This document shows, piece by piece, positions 1 to 4,741 of a stretch of 5,181 bases of DNA. How positions within the stretch are numbered: the first letter of the stretch is position 1; the number at the start of each line of letters is the position of its first letter. The stretch spans positions 1 to 5,181 of the forward strand of contig JAQGMX010000052.1 of NCBI GenBank assembly GCA_028292145.1. Direction: 5' to 3'. The position numbers and the translations under genes were made by a program. Below the pieces are notes generated by a model. That model saw nothing but the letters and a program-made list of their open reading frames with translations, had not been told where the DNA came from and did no database searches. Origin of the DNA: Variovorax sp. Lineage in GTDB: Bacteria; Pseudomonadota; Gammaproteobacteria; Burkholderiales; Burkholderiaceae_C.

Positions 1-15
1 ATCAGAAAGACTCAA

Positions 16-591
16 TTGAAAAAACACAAACACTTATCCGTGCTTTTCGTCGCCGCCATGGCAAGTGTGTCGACGACAGGCGCTTTGGCGCAGGCCAGCG
101 CGACCGGCGGCAAGGACGTGATGGCAAGCAAGTCACTCTCCGACGACGACAGGGAATTCATGATCAAGGCGGCCGGCGGCGGGCTGTTCGAGATCGAGGC
201 ATCCAAGATGGCGGCCGTGAAATCCCAGAACGCCGAAGTCAAGCGCTACGCGGCGATGCTGGTCAAGGACCATACAGCCGCGAGCGAAACCTTGAAGACC
301 ATTGCCGTCGCCAAACCGCTGCGTTTGCCGCTGGACATGCCCGACGGAAAGAAGGCCGACCTCAACATGCTCTCGAAGGCGTCGCCGGCCGAGTTCGATG
401 AGAAGTACATCAAGATCGTCGGCCTCGACGATCACCAGGCCGACATCAAGCTGTTCGAAGCAGCGGTCGCCAAGGGTAAGGATCCGCAGGTGAAAGACTT
501 CGCAGCCAAGACGTTGCCGAAACTGCGCGCGCACCTTGCTGCAGCGGAGAAGCTGGCGGCGGGTGGTGGCGCTTCTGCAGGCGCCAAGTAG
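16..591 (+). CDS. Secreted DUF4142 (ferritin-like fold) protein
   Basis: This encodes 191 residues with an export signal: basic MKKHKH, a hydrophobic stretch at about 8-24, and a likely cleavage after ALA at residue 25. The mature part has the DUF4142 pattern: DREFMIKAA (45-53), an acidic and alanine-rich helix with EIEASKMA (59-66), VKRYAAMLVKDH (75-86), FDEKYI (127-132) followed by DDH (138-140), and a closing LPKLRAHL helix (167-174). Proteins of this family are all-helical, periplasmic or outer-surface, and of unknown biochemical role; they are often linked to stress. The TTG start is chosen because the purine run AGAAAGA at 4-10 lies 5 nt upstream and because the ATG at 58 would remove the basic start of the signal peptide. 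The tail (183-191) is Gly/Ala-rich and probably disordered. The family call is from motif recognition; the function is unknown. Confidence 0.85.
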   Translation: MKKHKHLSVLFVAAMASVSTTGALAQASATGGKDVMASKSLSDDDREFMIKAAGGGLFEIEASKMAAVKSQNAEVKRYAAMLVKDHTAASETLKTIAVAKPLRLPLDMPDGKKADLNMLSKASPAEFDEKYIKIVGLDDHQADIKLFEAAVAKGKDPQVKDFAAKTLPKLRAHLAAAEKLAAGGGASAGAK

Positions 592-604
592 TCGGTGGTG
601 GGGC

Positions 605-624
605 TGAGCCTGTGCGCAGGCTCA
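605..624 (+). terminator. Hairpin after the DUF4142 gene, possible terminator
   Basis: TGAGCCTG (605-612) and CAGGCTCA (617-624) form a perfect 8-bp stem with a TGCG loop, 13 nt after the stop codon at 591. No T-run follows it, so it is either a weak or factor-assisted terminator or a 3' end that protects the mRNA. Placement supports a role at the end of the transcript, but nothing shows termination directly. Confidence 0.4.
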
Positions 625-675
625 TGAGAGCGTGCAGGGGGATCTGGATACTCTGCAGGCCTTAACACACCAGTG

Positions 676-703
676 ATTTAACATAATATACATTGTATAA
701 AAG
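676..703 (-). other. dif: dif-like XerC/XerD recombination site with divergent XerC arm
   Basis: Read on the minus strand the 28 bp are CTTTTATACAA (XerC-arm position), then TGTATA (central region), then TTATGTTAAAT (XerD arm). The well-known E. coli dif has GGTGCGCATAA, TGTATA and TTATGTTAAAT in those places. The XerD arm is therefore identical (11/11) and the central region is identical (6/6). The XerC arm agrees mainly at the centre-proximal AA and a few outer positions. Identity over 17 contiguous positions, which becomes 19 with the adjoining XerC-arm AA, within a GC-rich genome is unlikely to be chance. In known dif sites the XerD arm is the most conserved part. A strongly changed XerC arm is typical of sites used by Xer-dependent phages and integrative elements, or of a secondary-replicon dif. 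The site lies between two genes, as dif usually does. Confidence 0.7.
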
Positions 704-749
704 TAGTCGACGTGCGAATGAGCTCACCGTACCTACCTTACGATTCGGC

Positions 750-959
750 ATGAACCAAGTAACGCCCAAGCCGTCCGACCTCAAGGACGGAACCGACGAC
801 CGTCATTCCAACAAGTTGACGTCCCCCGATTCCACGACCCCGGATCAGCAGCCATCCAGAACCATTGGCATCGTCCTGATGACTTTGGGCGCCATGGCCT
901 GCGTTGCTGCTGGCATAGGCGGCTTGCTGATCGGCTTCCGGTTCTTCACGAATCCCTGA
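750..959 (+). CDS. Small single-span membrane protein, hypothetical
   Basis: This encodes 69 residues: a polar, proline-, aspartate- and serine-rich N-terminal half (about 1-37) and one hydrophobic helix at about 38-66 (TIGIVLMTLGAMACVAAGIGG and on to FRFF), ending four residues later. The topology looks like a tail-anchored or single-pass inner-membrane protein. I do not recognise a family. The frame is open back to a TTG at 693, but that start lies inside the dif-like site and would add basic, AT-rich codons, so the ATG at 750 is preferred. No good Shine-Dalgarno sequence precedes either start. Codons are GC-rich at third positions, like the rest of the genome, which favours real coding. 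It lies 46 bp to the right of the dif-like site. The gene is probable and the function unknown. Confidence 0.55.
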   Translation: MNQVTPKPSDLKDGTDDRHSNKLTSPDSTTPDQQPSRTIGIVLMTLGAMACVAAGIGGLLIGFRFFTNP

Positions 960-1215
960 ACGACGAAGCGTTGCCTCAGAGAGATCGATCGCCGCAGCGC
1001 GTTGTTGCCGCGTGGTATCCCAATAGATAGCCAGCGTCGATTCAGGGACAGTCGCTGCCATTGCAGGCTCTACCTTGTGCGCGCCCACTCCAAGCTGTTG
1101 CAGCGCCCTGCCCCCTGTATTGCTTCGCGTCTCGCGTTGCTTAGTCAACATCAATGGCCAGGCTCTTGACCCTTGCCTAGCGCGGCCTGTCCGTACCTAA
1201 GAAACAACTCAGTTA
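960..1215. other. Gap without a recognisable gene
   Basis: Together with the inverted-repeat island that follows, this makes about 380 bp without a supported gene. A reading frame is open on the minus strand from about 1154 back into the small membrane protein gene. It overlaps that gene antisense, has no ribosome site, and encodes nothing I recognise. A TTGACC box at 1166-1171 resembles a -35 element but has no acceptable -10 at normal spacing. I see no tRNA, terminator or insertion-sequence end here. Confidence 0.5.
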
Positions 1216-1340
1216 ATAAATACACTAACGGCAGACCGATTCAAATAATGACTATTTGAGAAATTGGCTTTAAATGCACTGTTCTCGAGGAAACACTTAA
1301 TTCTCAATAACAATAGCCGGTTTGCCGTTAGTGTATTTAT
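1216..1340. repeat. AT-rich island framed by a perfect 18-bp inverted repeat
   Basis: The left arm ATAAATACACTAACGGCA (1216-1233) is the exact reverse complement of TGCCGTTAGTGTATTTAT (1323-1340). After one mismatch the match continues inward for four more base pairs (1235-1238 with 1318-1321). The total span is 125 bp, with 89 bp between the 18-bp arms. By hand count 1201-1340 has 48 G/C in 140 bases, about 34%, clearly below its surroundings. The right arm ends inside the ATG (1339-1341) of the recombinase-like gene. Possible roles are a pair of binding sites for that protein (operator or recombination site), a long RNA stem that hides the start codon, or the ends of a small non-autonomous element. 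No target-site duplication is visible at the flanks, which weakens the last option. Confidence 0.85.
1241..1259. repeat. Nested short inverted repeat inside the AT-rich island
   Basis: TCAAATA (1241-1247) and TATTTGA (1253-1259) are perfect 7-bp arms around ATGAC. A second overlapping pair, TTGAGAA (1256-1262) with TTCTCAA (1301-1307), lies further inside the same island. Both sit between the outer 18-bp arms, so the island could fold as a branched structure or carry several protein sites. Confidence 0.6.
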
Positions 1341-2364
1341 GGAAAATCTCTCCCTCTTCGATGATCCCGAAATCCCGGATCACCAGGCGGCCTTCGAGCA
1401 ATGGGTCGCCCACAGGCGGTCCACCGGCCTCCTGCGCGAGCCCGGCTCCGTCCAGGTCTACCGCGACATGTGGGGCGCCTTCACCGCGTGGTGTTTGAGT
1501 CAAAAGCCTCCTGTGACGTTGGCATCCGTGAACGCGCTGGATCTCCAGGCGTTCCAGGCAGCGCGCTACGGCGTGAAAAGCTCGGACCTTTCGCTCTCGC
1601 CCCGCCACGCGCTGCGGCTGATGCGGCTAATCGACCGCGTGCTGATGCACCATGCCAGCGAGGCTGGCCACCGCACCAACTTTGCCGCGTCGCATTGGCT
1701 CGCCGAGAACCCGCGCGTTCGCTATTCGGAGGCAGCCACGGCCGATCCCCTGCCTGAATCGCTCACCGTCGCCGAAGCAAAAACGCTGATCACGTTTCTG
1801 TCGTCGGCACGGCCTCGACCTGGCGTCTCATCGGCTCGGCGCGACAGCCAAGCGGCGATGACCTGGCAGGATGTGCGCAACAGGGTTTCCGTCGCGCTGC
1901 AACTCGGTGCCGGCCTTTCACCCGGAGACGTTCGGGCGCTGACGCTTGCATCGCCGACCGTTCAAGGCGGCCGGGTGCAGGCGCGTCCCTGGAAACTTGC
2001 CGTGCCCGGCAACGGCAATTCGCCGGCGCGCGAGACGCCGGTGGCGCCGTGGGCGGGAGAACTCCTTCAATACTGGCTGCAGGTTCGCGCCGAAGCGCAT
2101 ATCCCGGGCGAGCACCTCTTTCCCTCCACGCGGACCGGCAAGCCGTGGAGCAAGGACTCTCAATACCGCGCGTCGCGCGCCGTACTCGAAGAAGCCGGGA
2201 TCGAGAACGCAGAAGGCGGATCTTTTCGCCTTCGCCACACCTTCGCAATCCGCCAGTTGCGCCGCGGCACCGAGCCGGCGCAGGTTGCGCGGTGGCTGGG
2301 CATCGAGCCCGAAGCGATGGGGCGGTACGACCGAATCGTGCCGGGACCGGAGGATGTCGTTTGA
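1339..2364 (+). CDS. Tyrosine-recombinase-like protein with degenerate active site
   Basis: This encodes 341 residues with the two-domain plan of phage-integrase/Xer-type recombinases: a helical core-binding domain at about 13-125 and a catalytic-fold domain at about 143-335. Box II is visible as FRLRHTFAIRQLRRG (296-310), followed by VARWLGIEPEAMGRYDRI (316-333). R299 and Y330 fall on the second catalytic Arg and the Tyr nucleophile. Other positions deviate. GLSPGD (192-197) has Ser194 where the first catalytic Arg is expected, Phe296 stands for His of HxxR, and Ile322 stands for His of LGH. The Lys hairpin reads PGNGNSP (223-229), with no Lys at the usual place. The frame is open upstream to a TTG at 1264, but those codons are AT-rich island sequence, so the ATG at 1339 is chosen. 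No clear Shine-Dalgarno sequence is seen. The gene converges on the DUF1330 gene with 22 bp between them. The fold is confident; activity as a recombinase is doubtful, and a DNA-binding role is an alternative. Confidence 0.85.
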   Translation: MENLSLFDDPEIPDHQAAFEQWVAHRRSTGLLREPGSVQVYRDMWGAFTAWCLSQKPPVTLASVNALDLQAFQAARYGVKSSDLSLSPRHALRLMRLIDRVLMHHASEAGHRTNFAASHWLAENPRVRYSEAATADPLPESLTVAEAKTLITFLSSARPRPGVSSARRDSQAAMTWQDVRNRVSVALQLGAGLSPGDVRALTLASPTVQGGRVQARPWKLAVPGNGNSPARETPVAPWAGELLQYWLQVRAEAHIPGEHLFPSTRTGKPWSKDSQYRASRAVLEEAGIENAEGGSFRLRHTFAIRQLRRGTEPAQVARWLGIEPEAMGRYDRIVPGPEDVV

Positions 2365-2386
2365 CCGACGATGGCCCCGTCAGCGA

Positions 2387-2677
2387 TCACGCGCCCGCAA
2401 GAATACGAATTTCCCGATCGGCGCCGTCGCCCAACGCCGCCAGCGCCTCCTGATACGCCGGGCTGTCGTGCGCGGCCATCGCCTGCTCTACGCTGTCGAA
2501 TTCGAGCAGCACGGTGCGCTGCATCTGGCCCTTTTCATAGACCTTGGCCGGCTCGCCGCGCGCGAGGAAACGTCCGCCGTTCGCCGTGAGCGCCGGCCCG
2601 GCCAGCTTTGCATAAGCAGCGAGTTTTTCGGGATCGTTGACGGCGCTGTAGACACTGACCCAATAGGCTTTTGGCAT
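2387..2677 (-). CDS. DUF1330 family protein
   Basis: This encodes 96 residues, the usual length for the DUF1330 family, a small dimeric alpha/beta-barrel (ferredoxin-like) fold. Family features seen are an opening beta strand AYWVSVYSAVNDPEKLAAYAKLAGPAL (residues 4-30, key residues Y5, Y10, P17, Y22), NGGRFLARGEP (33-43), and the core signature from VLLEFDSVEQA (56-66) to H70, D71, SPAYQEAL (72-79). It is probably cytosolic. The family has no settled reaction and often sits in catabolic operons. The frame is open further upstream, but the ATG at 2677 gives the normal family N-terminus. It follows the Bug-receptor gene on the same strand after 71 bp that contain a strong hairpin, so it may be the last gene of that operon. 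Confidence 0.85.
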   Translation of the reverse strand: MPKAYWVSVYSAVNDPEKLAAYAKLAGPALTANGGRFLARGEPAKVYEKGQMQRTVLLEFDSVEQAMAAHDSPAYQEALAALGDGADREIRILAGA

Positions 2678-2713
2678 GTGAACTCTTGAAAGAATGATGA
2701 AGGATGCGACTGT

Positions 2714-2738
2714 GCCACGGTCGTCGGACGACCGTGGC
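2714..2738 (-). terminator. Perfect intercistronic hairpin after the Bug-receptor gene
   Basis: GCCACGGTCGTC (2714-2725) and GACGACCGTGGC (2727-2738) are exact reverse complements separated by one base. In RNA this gives a GC-rich stem of about 10-11 bp with a tiny loop. It starts 10 nt after the receptor stop codon and ends 36 nt before the DUF1330 start. No U-run follows in the transcript direction, so it may be a weak or factor-dependent terminator, or an mRNA-stabilising element that sets the receptor above the downstream gene. An operator palindrome is also possible. Confidence 0.55.
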
Positions 2739-2748
2739 GAAAGCTTCG

Positions 2749-3732
2749 TCAGTCGAGTTGCAGCTTGCGTTCGCGAATCAGCTTCGCCCACTTTTCGTTG
2801 TCGCTTTTGACGAAAGCCGAAAAGCCTTGAGGTCCTTGCGAGTGGACTTCGGCGCCGGCAGCGGCGAACTTCGCCTTGATGTCGGGCTGAGCCAGCACCT
2901 TCGCCAGTTCGGCCGAAAGCCGCTGGACAACCGCCTTCGGCATGCCGGCAGGCCCGACCAGCCCCTGAAAACCCACGGCTTCCATGCCACCGATGCCAAG
3001 CTCGCGCACCGTGGGCACGTCGGGCAGCTGCGGATCGCGCTGCGGCCCGGTGACTGCGAGCGCCTTGAGCTTTCCGCCCTTGATCTGCGGCAGCACCACG
3101 CTGCCTGCATCGATCAATATCTGCGTCTGGCCACCGATCAGTTCCTGCATCGCCGGCGCACTGCCTTTGTACGGCACATGCGTCATGTCCAGACCGGTGA
3201 CCTGGTTCATCAGCTCGCCGTTCAAATGCGTCGAGGTTCCGGCGCCGCCCGACGCGAAGTTGACCTTGCCCGGCTGCGTCTTGGCCCAGGAGACGAACTG
3301 GCGCAGGTCCGAGGAAGGATGGTCGGGCCGTGTCACGGCGATGTAGCTGCCCTGGCTGATCTGGCCGATGTAGGTGAATTGCCGGACAGGGTCGTAAGGC
3401 GGCTTGGACTGCAGATAAGGCGCGATGGCGAACGGACCGGTGTTCGCCATGAGCAGCGTGTATCCGTCCGGCGCCGCGCGGGTGAGCTCCGTCGCGGCGA
3501 TCATGCCGCTCGCGCCGGGCTTGTAGTCGATGACGATGTTGGTCTTGAGCGCTTCCTGCAGCGGCATTTGCACTGTGCGGGCGGCGAAGTCGATGCCGCC
3601 GCCGGGCGGATAGCCGACGATGAGCCGGATCGGTTTGGATGGATAGTCCTGCGCCCCGGCGATACCGGCACCGAGGGCAAACGGTGCGATGGCGCAGAGC
3701 GCGAAAGTTCTGCGGATTGTTCGTGAAATCAT
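2749..3732 (-). CDS. Bug/TctC-type tripartite tricarboxylate transporter solute-binding protein
   Basis: This encodes 327 residues, typical for the family. An N-terminal signal peptide (ISRTIRR, hydrophobic 9-25) is probably cut after AGA at residue 27. The mature start YPSKPIRLIVGYPPGGGID (30-48) is the family hallmark; the glycine loop and Asp48 sit where the ligand carboxylate is bound in known Bug structures. Further family motifs are a KPGASG loop, APDGYTLL, HVPYKGSAPAMQELIGGQ and LPDVPTVREL. These periplasmic receptors bind small organic acids or amides. Burkholderiales carry very many of them, mostly without adjacent membrane subunits, and none are seen here. AGGAG at 7 nt from the ATG supports this start. 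It lies 39 bp after the LysR gene on the same strand, so co-transcription is likely. The ligand cannot be read from the sequence. Confidence 0.93.
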   Translation of the reverse strand: MISRTIRRTFALCAIAPFALGAGIAGAQDYPSKPIRLIVGYPPGGGIDFAARTVQMPLQEALKTNIVIDYKPGASGMIAATELTRAAPDGYTLLMANTGPFAIAPYLQSKPPYDPVRQFTYIGQISQGSYIAVTRPDHPSSDLRQFVSWAKTQPGKVNFASGGAGTSTHLNGELMNQVTGLDMTHVPYKGSAPAMQELIGGQTQILIDAGSVVLPQIKGGKLKALAVTGPQRDPQLPDVPTVRELGIGGMEAVGFQGLVGPAGMPKAVVQRLSAELAKVLAQPDIKAKFAAAGAEVHSQGPQGFSAFVKSDNEKWAKLIRERKLQLD

Positions 3733-3739
3733 GTGTTGT

Positions 3740-3744
3740 CTCCT
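3740..3744 (-). promoter_or_regulatory. Shine-Dalgarno of the Bug-receptor gene
   Basis: On the minus strand this reads AGGAG, 7 nt before the ATG at 3732. It is among the best ribosome sites in the window and fixes the receptor start. It lies in the 39-bp gap after the LysR stop. Confidence 0.8.
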
Positions 3745-3771
3745 GAAAAGCGATTATCGGAGCGGCGGCTT

Positions 3772-4671
3772 TCAGACCCCGCTCGCCGTTCGATGGCGTT
3801 GCGCGTCGGCGCAGACCGAAGTCATCGCGTCGCGAAGTGCGCCCAACGCCCGATCGTCGTCATCGGCCTTGCGCGTGACCAGCGACAGCTGCAGCGCCGG
3901 CGCGCCGCGACCGAGCCGGACGATGCGCACGGGATACATCTGGCAGAGCTTCGGATCGGCCAGCTGCACCAGCGAGATGCCGAGCCCCGCGCTCACCATC
4001 GCGACGATCGCTGCGACCGTGTCGAACTCGAAGCTGCCGCGCTTTTCCTTGACGTGCGCGTTGACGTAGCGCGTCGCCAACGCGCCGGTCACGGTCTCCC
4101 GGTCGTAGCGAATCCACTCGTACTGCCTGAACAGCGCCGCGATGCTGGTTTCGGCCGCGTCGGGCGGCGCGACCAGCACCAGCTCCCGGCGCAGCATCGG
4201 CTGCCAGCGCAGCCGGCTCGATGCGCCTCGCTCCGGCTGCGCGACGAGCGCCGCATCGAGCTCACCCGCCTTCACCGCTGCCGACAAGCCGCTGCTGCGA
4301 CCGCGCATCGGCCGGACTTCCAGCAGCGGATAGCGGTCGCGCAGCAACCGCAGAACGCCCGGGAGCAGCACCGGATGCATCGACTCGATCATCCCGAGCC
4401 GCACGACGCCCTCGATGCCGACGCTCGTGCGCTTCCGCAAGGATTCGATCTGCTGCAGCGCGCCGCGCATCGCGGCCGACACATCGTGCGCCAGCCGGGT
4501 CGGGCGCACCTGCAGGCCGGAACGGTCGAAAAGCGGCTGGCCCATGTAGACCTCGAGCTGCTTCATCTTCATGCTCACAGCGCTCGGGGTGAGGTCCATT
4601 TCGGCGGCTGCGGCGGCGAGCGTGCCACCGCGCAGTACGGCATCGAGCGTGAGGAATGCGTCCAGCTTCAT
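3772..4671 (-). CDS. LysR-family transcriptional regulator
   Basis: This encodes 299 residues, the normal length for the family. The winged helix-turn-helix is at about 2-60: LDAFLTLDAVLRGGTLAAAAAEM-type start, then LTPSAVSMKMKQLE (27-40) as turn and recognition helix, then the G44-QPLFDR and RPT wing. A linker helix (about 58-80) leads to the two-lobed effector domain (about 86-285), with VRLGMIES, ELDAALVAQ and VSAGLGISLVQL at the usual places. The ATG at 4671 is preferred over the adjacent TTG at 4674 because AGGA lies 6 nt upstream of the ATG. It is divergent from the dioxygenase gene across 70 bp, so it probably regulates both directions, with a pathway intermediate as inducer. The inducer is unknown. 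Confidence 0.93.
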   Translation of the reverse strand: MKLDAFLTLDAVLRGGTLAAAAAEMDLTPSAVSMKMKQLEVYMGQPLFDRSGLQVRPTRLAHDVSAAMRGALQQIESLRKRTSVGIEGVVRLGMIESMHPVLLPGVLRLLRDRYPLLEVRPMRGRSSGLSAAVKAGELDAALVAQPERGASSRLRWQPMLRRELVLVAPPDAAETSIAALFRQYEWIRYDRETVTGALATRYVNAHVKEKRGSFEFDTVAAIVAMVSAGLGISLVQLADPKLCQMYPVRIVRLGRGAPALQLSLVTRKADDDDRALGALRDAMTSVCADAQRHRTASGV

Positions 4672-4741
4672 CAATTTTCCTGACCTGAGACACCAAGGAA
4701 CATCGCTATTTTCTTTGCTGCAGCCTGCCTAGACTGCCCCA
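4672..4741. promoter_or_regulatory. Divergent LysR / dioxygenase control region
   Basis: These 70 bp separate two divergent genes and must hold the start signals of both. An 8-bp palindrome GCTGCAGC is at 4717-4724, and a direct repeat of CCTGA lies at 4679-4688 (read on the minus strand as TCAGG twice). I could not find a convincing T-N11-A box with good arms. The assignment as a LysR target is by the usual arrangement of the family, not by a recognised operator. Confidence 0.55.
4730..4735 (+). promoter_or_regulatory. Candidate -10 box of the dioxygenase gene
   Basis: TAGACT matches TATAAT at 4 of 6 positions. It lies 6 nt before the A of the ATG at 4742, so transcription would begin at or next to the start codon. 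The -35 region is poor (TATTTT at 4707-4712, 17-bp spacer), as expected for an activator-dependent promoter. Confidence 0.25.

Noticed and set aside
662..689. Promoter-like pair TTAACA and TAATAT with a 16-bp spacer
   Set aside because: It overlaps the dif-like site, whose XerD arm and centre are AT-rich by nature. The -10 matches only 4 of 6, so the promoter cannot be separated from the recombination site.
738..1154. Open frame of 138 codons on the minus strand
   Set aside because: It runs antisense through the better-supported small membrane protein, has no ribosome site, and its translation shows no recognisable domain.
1216..1340. Integron attC site
   Set aside because: The arms contain TAAC and GTTA but do not fit the RYYYAAC and GTTRRRY core boxes, and the adjacent protein lacks integron-integrase features.
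1216..1340. Miniature transposable element
   Set aside because: The 18-bp ends would fit, but no target-site duplication is visible and the right end is fused to a gene start, which suits a regulatory or recombination role better.
2362..2390. Bidirectional terminator between the convergent genes
   Set aside because: Only 4-5 bp of pairing and no T-run on either strand.
2704..3726. Long plus-strand frame of 340 codons
   Set aside because: It is the opposite-strand shadow of the Bug-receptor gene. Its translation is Arg/His/Asp-rich low-complexity of the kind GC-rich shadows give.
3733..4683. Long plus-strand frame of 316 codons
   Set aside because: It is the opposite-strand shadow of the LysR gene, which has clear family motifs over its full length.
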